Below the pieces are notes generated by a model. It made no database searches, was not told where the DNA came from, and saw only the letters and a list, made by a program, of their open reading frames with translations. A DNA stretch of 64,000 bases from Plasmodiophora brassicae (Eukaryota; Endomyxa; Phytomyxea; Plasmodiophorida; Plasmodiophoridae): assembly GCA_039704465.1 (NCBI GenBank), contig JASFAU010000011.1, forward strand, positions 434,001 through 498,000, read 5' to 3'. Both the position numbers and the translations under genes were made by a program. This document shows, in pieces, positions 20,150 to 30,176 of this stretch (position 1 is its first letter; each line of letters begins with the position of its first letter).

Positions 20150-20740
20150 ATGCTGGGCGTGAATAATGACGGTACGCGGGAGCAGCAGCAGATCGGGCCA
20201 TGGCACGGGGTCGCCGGTGGAGAGGTGCCCGGACGATGGCAGCCGTTCGAGTTGCCGCCCGAAATCACGGCCCCCGAATTCGCGCGGCAGTACGCGTGTC
20301 GGGTGTGCGGCGTGTGCTGCGCTTCGGCGGCGGAGCTAGACGTACACCGCAACGCGCGACACGTGTAACGACGTCGTACAGGCGGCCATGAATGGCGTTG
20401 AAAGCTGACAATGTCCCCATTATGCAGGAGCCAACGCCGGTTCCCGTGCGAAATTTGTGGTGATTCGTTTGTGAACGCGGCAGATCTTAACGACCATTCG
20501 TCCAGTCGTTGCAAGATAGGCGGGACATCCTTCACGTCATCTAGGTATGGATGCTGGGACGTACATTGTATCTTTTAGTCGTTCATCTGTGAATGCGTGT
20601 TTACCAATAGGCGCTTGGGGCAGCATACCCAGGACAGCGACGTCGCAGCAACAGAGTTCCTCTGCACAATATGCAACAGACGGTTCACGAAACCCGCTGG
20701 ACTGCGCCGTCACCTGTTCTATCATCGTAAAGGAATATAG
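20150..20740 (+). CDS. C2H2 zinc-finger protein (three fingers over three exons)
   Basis: Exon 1 ends with finger 1, YACRVCGVCCASAAELDVHR. A 63-nt intron (about 20367-20429) leads to RRFPCEICGDSFVNAADLND (finger 2, atypical end HSSSRC). A 66-nt intron then gives RRLGQHTQDSDVAATEFLCT and finger 3, CTICNRRFTKPAGLRRHLFYH, with stop at 20738-20740. Fingers 1 and 3 keep C2H2 spacing; finger 2 lacks a clear second His. Likely nucleic-acid binding. The ATG at 20150 gives a ~70-residue N terminus. The 5' end overlaps on the opposite strand the region where the carboxypeptidase gene should start. Confidence 0.62.
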
Positions 20741-20800
20741 CGCGTCGTTGTAGTTGGGAACACTGATGGGCTGTGGTAGAACATTCTTGTACATTAGCGA

Positions 20801-21724
20801 TTACTGTTTGGCAGATCTGCAGCCGTCAGGAGCGAGGGCGTAATCGTCCTCATCGATTGCTGGACTGACGAATCGATAGGCATCAAACCGATGGTTCAAC
20901 CTGGAGTCGCAGTGAATGTAGAACTGGGACCCACAAGCGCCATATCTCTTCACAGGTCGGATGTAAACGAGTCGGCCGATACGAGAATGCAGGGCTGCCA
21001 TCGTACACATGGCACACGGCTCATGTGTAACGAGCAAGTCTAACCCGCGACACAAATAGGGGTCTTGGGACCACGATCCTTTGCTGGCAATCGATTTATC
21101 GCAGTTGGCACGAGCGACCACATCGATAACTCGGATAACCGCATGATCCAGTGGATTCGGTTGATTACCAACCCGTTGTACTGCTTGGCCGACCACGACG
21201 CCGTCATCGTCGACAAGTGACGCAGCAATCAGATCGCCCCGAGGAAGGCCTTCCACGAGCTCAATGATTCGAACTCGAGTAGAGGACGTCAGCGGATCGA
21301 TAGGATTATGTCGAGGAGGTTGAGCACGCGAGGACAACGGCCAGATTTTACGCCAAGTTTGGTGTTCAACATGCGACATGGGTGGACACGACGGGACTTG
21401 TACGATGAAATGTGCACCATACTGCAGTATCCTTGTTCTACAGGTTTCGTCGAGTGTTGAGAAGTGACCATCATCGCAGATGAGAATTCGTGCCGTCGGC
21501 GATCCTCTGTCGCGTTTGACGCGGCCCAGATGCGATAAGCGCGGCAACGTCGTCAGGGACAGCGACCCCAACAGGTCGAGAATTTGGCTGATATTCCGGG
21601 CGACGACGTCGACAACAACGACATCGATTAATGGCGGTGACAATCGATCAACGTGAACTAACACGACACGTTCCAGCTGTGGTTCCTGAGCGCTCGCTGC
21701 GCACTCCGCCGCGGCATCTGTCAT
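20801..21724 (-). CDS. ADAT3: tRNA-specific adenosine deaminase subunit 3 (Tad3/ADAT3)
   Basis: Single-exon 307-residue protein. The C-terminal deaminase domain has HAVIRVID at residues 194-201, where the catalytic Glu of HAE is replaced by Val, the hallmark of the non-catalytic Tad3 subunit. The zinc site is completed by HEPCAMCTMAALHSRIGRLV (PCxxC at 236-240). YGACGSQFYIHCDSRLNHRF matches the family C terminus. Tad3 pairs with Tad2 to convert A34 to inosine in tRNA anticodons. The N-terminal ~150 residues are the tRNA-binding extension usual for the family. ATG at 21724. Confidence 0.92.
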   Translation of the reverse strand: MTDAAAECAASAQEPQLERVVLVHVDRLSPPLIDVVVVDVVARNISQILDLLGSLSLTTLPRLSHLGRVKRDRGSPTARILICDDGHFSTLDETCRTRILQYGAHFIVQVPSCPPMSHVEHQTWRKIWPLSSRAQPPRHNPIDPLTSSTRVRIIELVEGLPRGDLIAASLVDDDGVVVGQAVQRVGNQPNPLDHAVIRVIDVVARANCDKSIASKGSWSQDPYLCRGLDLLVTHEPCAMCTMAALHSRIGRLVYIRPVKRYGACGSQFYIHCDSRLNHRFDAYRFVSPAIDEDDYALAPDGCRSAKQ

Positions 21725-22447
21725 TGTGGGGCTGCTGGCCGGCCCGTGTACGCCTGAACGTCAGGTACCAGCCTACCAGGCGGGCATTGTTCCACTCAAC
21801 ACCCAAAACATTATTCCTGAGTGCATCGTCACTCTAAACCAGGCATTATGTTTTATAAAATATGTCAGAGCGCCAACCCGAATGCAGGCCTCAACATTCG
21901 AGGAAGCTTAATTGCGGCCATCATACTGTGCAACCTGGCTGCAGAGGTATCAAGACGCTGATTTGTGACAGTCAACCTTGTCGGCGGTGTCGAGCGCAAT
22001 TATAACAACCTCTGGATACTCGGCAGACAGATCATACAGTATTATGGCCACGACCAAGGTGTCCTCGATGTCTGCATTCTTGGCGGCCATAGCTTTGGAC
22101 TGGAATGCGACCAGAATAGGTTGTTTCGCAGGGACTTATCGAAACGATCAACGAGATCGTTCCAGGCGTTGCTCGAGCGCCGCCGCACTGTTCACCCGGC
22201 CCCGCTGCGTACGCCGCCAAGTGAGCCGAACCAAATCGGCTCAGTTGGCGGGGGATCGCATTCGCACCTGGGGACGTGCGGCGGGTCCATTTCAGGCGCC
22301 CCGGGTACATCGTCGTCATCCCGTGGCGGACCGCGCGATGCGACGCCATGGCCCCGGTTGGTGTCGGTGGTCCGAATCCCCCCCCCCCCCCCCCTTCCCC
22401 CTCCTCGCCAGATTTTATTCGGTGTGCCCACGTGAGTCCCAGTCGTC
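21725..22447. other. Intergenic region with a 17-nt poly-C run
   Basis: This divergent space lies between ADAT3 (minus) and the acyl-CoA-binding protein gene (plus). A C homopolymer spans about 22378-22394. Overlapping long frames here look like composition artefacts with no domain. The poly-C run is close upstream of the downstream gene and may vary in length or be a sequencing weak point. Confidence 0.4.
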
Positions 22448-23111
22448 ATGCTATCGTCGTCGTCGTCGCAACGCTCTGCATCCAAGCGCCGCTGGGCCGC
22501 GATCGCGGTTGTTGTCGTCGGTGTCGTTGTTGCCATCGCCACGGTTGTCGTCGCGGTTACCTGGCCCAAGATATCGGGGAAGACACCAACACCGAGAATT
22601 CGCCTTTCGGTCCGGAACCTACGTCGGGCCGGGATCACATCAGAAACTGATATTCAGTGATAGGCCGCGTTCAATGATGCCGCCGATAACGTGAAGACGC
22701 TGGGGAGCCTGGACGATGCTACAAAGCTGAAACTGTATGGCCTCTACAAGCAAGCAACCATGGGCGACTGTGACACTGGTACGGGGTCCCCACGTCTTCC
22801 GCGGTCGCGTCGAACTTACCGATTCGTCCCCAGAGCGCCCGAGTGTCCTGAACATGAAAGAGCGCGCGAAGTGGGACGCCTGGAAAGCTCTGAGCGGCAA
22901 GCCCAAGGCCGACGCCGAGTCTGACTACATTCGGCTTGTTAAATCGATGCTGAACAAGCAGCCGACCGGGTCCGACGCTCCTCCAGCGGGAGCGGAGCCC
23001 GGATGGGTGTCGACGTGCCGCAAGGCCGCCGGTGACCTGTGGGCGTACATCAAAGCGCAGTACGCCAAGGTCCAGGACCGCATCCCATTCGGGACCAAGA
23101 ACCAGGCGTGA
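22448..23111 (+). CDS. Membrane-anchored acyl-CoA-binding protein
   Basis: Exon 1 encodes a Ser-rich start, a basic patch KRR and a transmembrane helix (AAIAVVVVGVVVAIATVVVAV). A 54-nt intron (ending GTGATAG) leads to AAFNDAADNVKTLGSLDDAT and KLYGLYKQATMGDCDT. A 55-nt intron leads to ERPSVLNMKERAKWDAWKAL and DAESDYIRLVKSML. These are the ACBP signatures YGLYKQAT.GD, RP and K.KWDAW. The C-terminal ~45 residues after the domain are extra. Binds long-chain acyl-CoA esters; the N-terminal anchor suggests an ER or other membrane site, like membrane ACBPs of plants. The last part of this gene is also present as a remnant at 24664-24720. Confidence 0.88.
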
Positions 23112-23206
23112 CCGTAACTTCATAATCTACGTCACCCTAGCATACAGTTAAATTCGACGAATGACCCGTCAGTCATTTAGTGCTGCGTGTACGCCAGGAC
23201 AGTGGA

Positions 23207-24392
23207 TCACATGCGGGTAGTGACGATGATGATGACAATGCCAATGGCGATGAGCAGGACGACAGCCACGGCAGCAGTGGCATTGCGACTTAGGCTCCAG
23301 CTGTGCCATCTTCGATGTGTATGCTGAGGATCTAGCCCTGGCACGTCAGGGCTGACAGTCTGCGATCCTTCGATCTGAATCTGAACGCCGTCGCAGGGGC
23401 ACCCAGTTGCACGGCCAGGTGCGTCGATTGAGATCTGTGATACTTGTTCTGGGGCGATCGTCAACAGCATGATGGTGGCCATCAAATCGAAAACCATCAC
23501 CCACGCCTCTTTGACTTCAGCGTTGAACCTCTTCTGCGTGAACGCACACCCGCCACTCAGAATGGTCGCTTCGTCAGCTACGCGGCAGGAAACGCCTACC
23601 TTTCCGAGGATGTCTTCAAGGGTCCCAATCAGACTTTCGCCCACGACCCGGAAGTGCTCCGGGGCGAGGTCCAGATACCGGTGCACTTCGCCCAGGTACA
23701 CGAGCTTGTTGACCAGCTCCTCGAAATTGTCCAAAATGTTGACCGCGTCCGTCATCATCTGCCCGAACATCAGCTCCTGCTTAGACGTGTCCTCCTTGAA
23801 CAACGCGCGCGACTCAGGTGCTTTCGTGAACATATGATTGTAGAAGGCTTTCTGCAGTGTCACCCCATCGCGACCCTGCAGCGTCATGGCCTCCGCCCAA
23901 CTGGACTTGACGAGTTTGGTGACTCTCGCGGACAGGCGCATGAATTGGCCGCCGGTGACCATCTTGCCGACCTCACTCTGGGCTTCTTTCCACAGCGACC
24001 TGTCATTTGGCGACCGGAGCAGGGCATCGCGCAATGATCCACTGATGTTGATCTCGTGACTGGACCCTTCCTCGATATACTCCTTGATCATGTCGTCCGC
24101 ATCCGTCCGCGACGCCTTACTGCATTTCCATCTTCAGTGTAACCTTGTGAGTCGATAAAATCGTTGTGCACCTTTGTGTCTCTTTGAGATAGGCGGTCAC
24201 GTGTCGCCAGAAGTAGACGGACTCCAACGACACCTCGCGCTCGGCGAACCTCAGCAGCATCCGCTCGCAAGCCTGTCGTGACCCAGCGACATTAAGCAGC
24301 CAGGAACACATGCATGGGCACGTTGTGCCTCAGACCTTGCTCTGGAGGAAGAGCGACAAAATTCCACCTTCTTCCGGCGACGATGGCGCCAT
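23207..24392 (-). CDS. RGS-globin-transmembrane fusion protein, copy A
   Basis: Exons 24392-24336, 24272-24172 and 24119-23207, with introns of 63 and 52 nt. The first ~100 residues form an RGS domain: SLFLQSKACERMLLRFAERE, VSLESVYFWRHVTAYLKE, then IKEYIEEGSSHEINISG and a closing RSLWKEAQSEVGKMV. A globin follows: LVKSSWAEAM (helix A), SRALFKED (CD1 Phe), VYLGEVHRYLDLAPEHFRVV with the likely proximal His in LGEVH, and GESLIGTLEDILG. The protein ends in a transmembrane helix (TAAVAVVLLIAIGIVIIIV) with almost no tail. This predicts a heme-bearing RGS protein on the cytosolic face of a membrane. The RGS domain is shorter than usual at its C-terminal end. Confidence 0.82.
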
Positions 24393-24768
24393 CACGGCAG
24401 CGTTCGCGTCTTGCGTGGAGTGCACCTCAGAAGGCACGCGTTAGGCCAGCCTAGCTGTACCAAGTGGTACCATGCAATCGGCGGATCGGCCGGCGTTGTA
24501 CAACTGTAACAGGGGAAGTCCTGAGGCGACGTTTGTCCAGGGGCCCGGTCTGTGCCGGGCACATAAGCGTCCGCACGGGCGGCCTCCTGAGCATGCGACA
24601 GCACTGTCTTACACGATTGAGCCAGGGCAGCGTAGTCTATTAACTGGAAACGGTGCCCGGCCCAGAACCGCATCCCATATGGGACCAAGAACCAAGCGTG
24701 ATCGTGACTTCATAATCCGTCAATGACCAGCCATTTATTGAGGGTTGTGAGTACGCCAGTACAGTGGA

Positions 24769-25952
24769 TCACATGCGGGTAATGACGATGATGATGACAA
24801 TGGCAATAACGATGAGCAGGAAGGCAGCCATGGCAGCAGTGACATTTCGATTTAGGCTCCAGCAGTGCCATCTTCGATGTGTATGCTGAGGATCTTGCCC
24901 CGGCACATCAGGGCGGGCAGTCTGCGATCCTTCGATCTGAATCGGGATGCCATCACAGGGGCGTGCAGTTTCAAGTCCAGATAGGTCGATTGATAGTTCT
25001 GATACTTGTTCGGGGTTGATCGTCAACAGCATGATGGTCGCCATCAAATCGTAAACCATCACCCACGCCTCTTTGACTTCAGCGTTGAACTTCTTCTGCG
25101 TGAACGCACACCCGCCTTTCAGCATGATTGCTTCGACAGCTACGCGACAAGAAACGCCTACCTTTCCGAGGACGTCTTCGAGGGTCCCAATAAGACTTTC
25201 GCCCACGACCCGGAAGTGCTCCGGAACGAGGTTCAGGTAACGGTGCACATCGCCCAGGTACACGAGCTTGTCGACCAGCTCCTCGAAGTTGTCCAAAATG
25301 TTGACCGCGTCGGTCATCATCTGTCCGAACATCAGCTCCTGTTTCGACATGTCCTCCTTGAACATCGCGCGCGACTCGGGCGATTTCGTGAACATATGAT
25401 TGTAGAAGGCTTTCTGCAGTGTCATCCCATCGGGACCCTGCAGCGTCATGGCCTCCGCCCAACTGGACTTGACAAGGTTGGTAATTCTCGCGGACAGGCG
25501 CATGAACTGGCCGTCGGTGACCATCTTGCTGACCTCGCTCTGGGCTTCTTTCCACAGCGACCTGTCATTTGGCGATCGAAGCAGGGCATCGTGCAAAGAT
25601 CCGCTGATGTTGATCTCGTGCCGGGACCCCTTCTCGATATACTCCTTAATCATGTCGTTCGCATGCGTCCGCGACGTCTCACTGCATTTCCATCTTCAGA
25701 ACGACCGTGAGGGTCAACGGAATCGATGCACCTTTGTGTCTCTTTGAGATAGGCGGTCACGTGTCGCCAGAAGTAGACGGACTCCAACGACACCTCGCGC
25801 TCGGCGAACCTCAGCAGCATCCGCTCGCAAGCCTGTCGTGGCCCAGCGACATTAAGCAGTCGGGGACACATGCATCGGCACGTTGTGCCTCAGACCTTGC
25901 TCTGGAGGAAGAGCGACAATATTCCATCTTCCTCCGGCGACGATGCCGCCAT
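24769..25952 (-). CDS. RGS-globin-transmembrane fusion protein, copy B
   Basis: Same exon structure as copy A, with ATG at 25952 and introns of 63 and 50 nt. Protein identity to copy A is high over RGS (CERMLLRFAEREVSLESVYF), globin (VYLGDVHRYLNLVPEHFRVV) and the terminal anchor (AFLLIVIAIVIIIVITRM). Differences cluster in the linker between globin and the membrane helix (APGRATGCP versus LSGLETARP) and in intron 2. All features needed for heme binding in copy A are kept. Arose by tandem duplication; both frames are intact, so both are probably functional. Confidence 0.82.
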
Positions 25953-26239
25953 CACAGCAGCGTTCGCGTCTTGCGTGGATGCGCCCCCGAAAGCAAGCGT
26001 TAGGCCCGGCTAGCGGTACCAAGTGGTACCATGCAATCGGAGGATCGATCGACCTTGTACAACTGTACTAGTAGCTGTCTGGGGAAGTTCTGTGGAGACG
26101 CGTGTCCAAGGGCGCTCGGTGCCGGACACCGCTTAGAGCGCCCTCTGGACATGCGACAGTCATGTCATAAACGATAGAGCCAGGGTAACGTAGTGTATCA
26201 TCTGCAACGGGTGCCCGCGCATACGACATGACGAAGTCT

Positions 26240-26603
26240 CTACTTGTCGACGATCATGAGGATTCCCCAGATGATGCTCCAGACCCATCTGGCGACGCTA
26301 GGGCAGTCACGTGGACCGATACAATTGCGCCGGCACACATATTACCCGAGGATGGGAAGGATGAGCTGGAGGACGCCGATCAGGACGTCGGGCCACGATT
26401 TCTCGACAAGGGCGGCGAAGATGGTGCCGACCCCGAACAGGACGCAATTGATCAGGCCGAGCAGCACCTGAATGATACGGTTGCCGACTCGGGGCACCTA
26501 ATCAACATCGACGTCACGCAGAAGTTGGCCGTCGAGCAATATCGGCCCCGCATACCTTGCCCTTCCTCGTGTGATCCACGACGTCGCCGAAGAAATTGGA
26601 CAT
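26240..26603 (-). CDS. Small two- or three-TM membrane protein (PMP3/YqaE-like size)
   Basis: Three exons (26603-26556, 26497-26346, 26297-26240) with introns of 58 and 48 nt encode about 85 residues. The product reads MSNFFGDVVDHTRKGKVPRV then GNRIIQVLLGLINCVLFGVG, TIFAALVEKSWPDVLIGVLQ, LILPILGVARWVWSIIWGIL. Three hydrophobic segments with short loops fill most of the chain. It recalls small proteolipid-like membrane proteins but I cannot assign it firmly to PMP3. The exact phase at both introns supports it. Confidence 0.6.
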
Positions 26604-26769
26604 GGTTGGCTACGGAGTAACTGTTCACAATGGCACGCGACCCTTCGCCGATGACTCCAACCTCGATCGCGCAGCCTCGGCGAAATACTGTTAGTAAACG
26701 GACGCACGCCATGCCGGTCGATGAGCGCGGGGTCTCGGGGGGCGGGTGCATACAGACTCGTGCATCACA

Positions 26770-27340
26770 TCGCTCCGACTTACGTGACGGCGAGCACCTG
26801 GACGTGACGGATGGCGCCGTTTGCCCAGCTCTTGATCAGGTCAGTGAGAAGGCCAATGTGCCACGTGTACAGCGACCGCATGTACGGTTGTATCTAAACC
26901 TTGATCAGCGAACAGGACAAAGTTCACGCAACAACAAAGGCGTCCAGACCGCCGTATCGAATATCGGTCGAAACGTGATGATCAAAGCGAAGGCAACGTC
27001 CAAAATGACTGCCGTCTTTGTCTTGTTCGGCCCCAGGTTGTTGATCTCCCAGCGTGACGGCGAGAACAAGGGGTGGACAGCTCAAGCTGGAGAATCACGA
27101 CAAAGTAGAACGAAAACCGATCGTAAAGGGCGAAACAGGAACGGAGCCATTACACGCGCAGCATGACATACTTCGGCTCACTGAGAATTGGAGATCGTCT
27201 GTTGCGTGCAGGAGAACGTCGTCAAATAAACGAGCCACAGTGGTCGCGTCGCCAGTGGTACAAAGAACCGGAGGTTTACCAGGATCATCATCCAGGCCGC
27301 CGTATCTCATGATCCGATTGTCGGAAATGGCAGAAGCCAA
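26770..27340 (-). pseudogene. Frameshifted TLC-domain paralog
   Basis: The frame at about 27119-27080 reads SFYFVVILQLELSTP, matching FAFYGVAFLLFELSTP of the intact TLC gene at 28241-29366. After a one-base shift the next frame reads LFSPSRWEINNLGPNKTKTA and AFALIITFRPIFDTAVW, LLLREL, matching the intact copy's ALRWAILNMKLDKPQ.. and VFREL region. No GT..AG pair explains the shift. Upstream AAWMMILVNLRFFVP and downstream MRSLYTWHIGLLTDLIKSWA look like other parts of the same gene. It is either a decayed paralog or a base missing in the assembly. Confidence 0.5.
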
Positions 27341-27783
27341 ACGCTAGTTTATGGGCTCGCGCGTATGCTCAAACAGTTCGAGCGCCTAACACATATATAA
27401 GTTCCTATTGTCGGAAATGGGCAGAAGTCAAGCGCTTTCTGGAATCGCGTGTTTGAGGAGTTCTTCGACAAGATCCACATCAGCACGCGCCAAGCTCGGT
27501 CGCGCTCGCACAGAGCCCAGACCGCTTGCTTCGCCGTCGGTCTTTCCGCCAGCACAGCAGGTGTCCTGACACTCAACAAAGTGCTACCGCGTTCTACATG
27601 AATTGGGCAAAACTGGAATGCGTTTAACCAAGACGAGAGAAATCGATCACGCGCGTTCAACCATTGTAAATACGGCCAGAATCTCACACCCTTCATCTGC
27701 CGGGAAACGACATCCGAGCCGCGACATACTGGCCGCCTTTGAAATGGTTTTACATGGATACAACGTGCGGGACAACGTTATGG

Positions 27784-28122
27784 TCAGGTGGAAGCGCTGT
27801 ACCTTGCTCCGTTCTTTTCAATAGTGCCGAGGCGAAATCGCCCAACTGCATGGTCAAAGACGTGCGGCCGATAGCTTTCCAGTGCGGTTTCCGTCAGCAT
27901 TGGGAGCAGCTCGGCATCAAGCCGGGCGATCATGTCGCCGTATTGGTGCACGCCCTCTGAACTGAATGTCACCAGCTCCGCATGCCTGATAGCTTGGACC
28001 GATGCTGTGATGAATAGAGCCGTGTTGCCAGTTGTCGTTGCACAATGGTGTAGCAACTGCCCCACGGTAGTCGGCCGTCCACACTGTCGTCTTAAAGATA
28101 GGGAATTGAGCGTCGAGTTCAA
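27784..28122 (-). pseudogene. Possible ankyrin-like fragment
   Basis: One frame reads TVGQLLHHCATTTGNTALFI then SVQAIRHAELVTFSSEGVHQ and MLTETALESYRPHVFDHAVG. GNTALF resembles an ankyrin turn (compare GNTALN in the secreted ankyrin gene at 7013-8022). No ATG opens the frame and no upstream exon is clear; an alternative frame over the same bases is also open. A short near-repeat (GTCGGAAATGG.CAGAAG..AA.CGCT) lies at 27317 and 27410. The rest of 27350-28240 shows nothing firm. Confidence 0.25.
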
Positions 28123-28240
28123 ACAGTCGACGATTGCTGTCGATCCAAGGATGCTATGTTCAGGGCGTGTGATGGAGGTTGGAAAATAAGCGAACGACGT
28201 CTGAAACGAGATTTATCACGAATTCGAGGGTGGGAATCCG

Positions 28241-29366
28241 TTAATCGGAATGCATATGTTGCGTAGGAGGCAGCGGTCGTGTGCTCGAACCCCTTGCTCG
28301 CTTGATCGTCTTCCGGAGCATGCTGACGATCTGCGTCGAGAAGAAGACGTTCAGGCAGTTGAAGAAGGCGACGACCAGAACAATGAGACGCGCGAAATTC
28401 TGGATCAGTGCAGGGCTCGTTGTCTGTAGGCCCTGTCCGGCAAGCGGAAACAGATTCTCGTCGAACGTCCCATGCACCGCGACACGCCAAAGCTCCCGGA
28501 AGACTCTCGGCGATACAACGCCCATGCCGAACCCCAACCGGACAGCGAAGAACGTCAGCGCGAACGCGGCGTTCAGCACGTTCATCGTCTGTGGCTTGTC
28601 CAGCTTCATGTTGAGGATCGCCCAGCGCAACGCCAGGAACGGCGTGGACAGCTCGAACAAGAGGAATGCGACGCCGTAGAACGCGAACCGACTGTAGAAT
28701 GCGATCATGAACGCAATCATCGCCATGGCGTGGTGCAACATGTACATCGGCTGGTGGTCGATCGGCGATCGGATCAAGTCCATCACTGCACAGAACAGAG
28801 GAGTCGTTAGCGCACACGTCCGGCCCATGGTCTCGATCATCATTGTACGACGTACTGTCGGAGAGGAAATACCCAGCGGAATGGAGGACGAGCGTGCACG
28901 CGGCAGGATCCTCGGCAAAGATGTGATCCGCGTGCATCGGTTGGGACGGTCGCGCGCACAGAGCAAGAGCCCCGAGACCGGACACCATCGCGTGGATGAA
29001 CGATGCGAACTGGCCGCTTCCAGCCACTGCGAACCGGTTAAGGGCCTGCCCATTCGCAAAGCGCCGTCGTAGACGTCGGCTTTGCGACGCAAACACGGTG
29101 AACCCGATTGCAACCAGCTGGTACAGGACAACGAACGCGACGAAACGTGGCCATAACGGCTGCCCTGCCATCGGCAACACGGACGCCAGTTTCGGTGACG
29201 TCAGGATCCCCAGCATGGCCGACGTCGACGCGGCCGTTGTCGCGAGATGACGACCGAGGCTGATCTCCGGCCGTCGCGCCACGACCGTCGAATTCGTCTC
29301 AGCATCAGCGACCCACGCTACTGCGACGGCGGTCGCCACGAACGCAAGCACGGTCAGTTTCGACAT
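28241..29366 (-). CDS. TLC-domain multi-pass membrane protein
   Basis: Two exons, 29366-28856 and 28785-28241, with a 70-nt intron. The protein starts with a hydrophobic leader (MSKLTVLAFVATAVAVAWVA) and runs through several membrane helices. TLC signatures are FASFIHAMVSGLGALALC, HSAGYFLSDMMDLIR, MYMLHHAMAMIAFMIAF (conserved HH) and LLFELSTPFLALRWAI, with a last helix near LIVLVVAFFNCLNVFF. The family includes ceramide synthase, TRAM, CLN8 and TMEM56; the lack of the ceramide synthase Lag1 motif points to the TMEM56/CLN8-like side. Site: ER or Golgi membrane. A frameshifted paralog lies just downstream. Confidence 0.82.
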
Positions 29367-29522
29367 CGCTCGCGCTACTCAAATGGCAATGCCGCGCGGC
29401 CCTGTCGACGAAACGGGACAGGTCGTTGCGGTCCAGGTGCCAAATTTAGAACGCGCAACTATTTTTGGCACTCGAGAGAACGTCACCGCGTGTGCCGGAG
29501 GGCGAACTTCACTTCGCGGGGT

Positions 29523-30031
29523 TCAGAACTCGTAGTCGGACGGCTGGTGGGCGCCGCCGCTCTGACGCAGCTTCTTCACGATGTCGTCCTTGGTCATCTC
29601 GCCCGGTTTCTCGATCTGGAACTCGATGTGCGTGTTGCTGATGACCTTCTTCAGTTCGGTGCGGTGCCCACCCGTCTTGGCGCGCTGCATCGGCGGCGCC
29701 GCCCCCGGCAGGTACGACACGAACACGAACTTGGCGCGGCGACTCTCGACTGACCCGCGATGATCCACGCCGAAGCTAGGCGAACCAGCGCTGTCTCAGA
29801 TAACAGCACCGGTGGCGCTCGTCGGTGTTCGTACCATCGGAACACGCCAAAGACGATGTCGTCGGCGAGCTTGCTGATGAACTCGTCGTATCCGCCCGCG
29901 CCACGCCCAACCTCGACGAGCTCGCGCGGGTTCGCAGAATTGTAGCCGACCAGCAGCCAGTTTGTCGGTGTCTTGTCGTCGACAACGTCCTTGTAGGCGG
30001 CAGCAATGGATGCGTTGATCGTGATCGACAT
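29523..30031 (-). CDS. Coactosin-like ADF-H actin-binding protein
   Basis: ATG at 30031 opens MSITINASIAAAYKDVVDDK, PTNWLLVGYN, SKLADDIVFGVFRC. A 59-nt intron (29834-29776) joins FGVDHRGSVESRRAKFVFVS, YLPGAAPPMQRAKTG, ISNTHIEFQIEKPGEMTKDD and a C terminus GGAHQPSDYEF. This follows the ADF-homology domain of coactosin-like proteins in length (~150 residues) and motif order, with the RR.KFVF strand before the actin-contact helix. Expected to bind F-actin in the cytosol. Confidence 0.87.
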
Positions 30032-30176
30032 GGCTGGATATGGGTATGCGGCAGGATCGCGCGCGTGTGTACGCATGCACGCGATCCCGATCGTCGTCGA
30101 ATCTGTGTGCCCACACGTTCTCTGCGTCGTGTATTCTACTGCGAGTATGCATCCGACAGGATGCACCAGGCGGCGT

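Larger units (their letters stand above)
23075..26220. repeat. Tandem duplication of about 1.57 kb
   Basis: Two units, roughly 23075-24655 and 24656-26220, each hold an RGS-globin gene plus upstream sequence (for example ACCAAGTGGTACCATGCAATCGG at about 24457 and 26017). Each begins with the 3' end of the acyl-CoA-binding protein gene: bases 23085-23120 and 24664-24720 both carry CCGCATCCCAT..GGGACCAAGAACCA. The second ACBP piece is only the last ~15 codons, so it is a passenger remnant marking the left breakpoint. Confidence 0.82.

Noticed and set aside
21978..22694. 238-codon plus frame upstream of the ACBP gene
   Set aside because: It crosses the poly-C run and overlaps ACBP exons in another frame; no domain is visible.
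26228..26620. Acidic 130-codon plus frame (MTKSLLVDDHEDSPDD...)
   Set aside because: The opposite strand gives a coherent three-exon membrane protein with in-phase introns, so this frame is a shadow.
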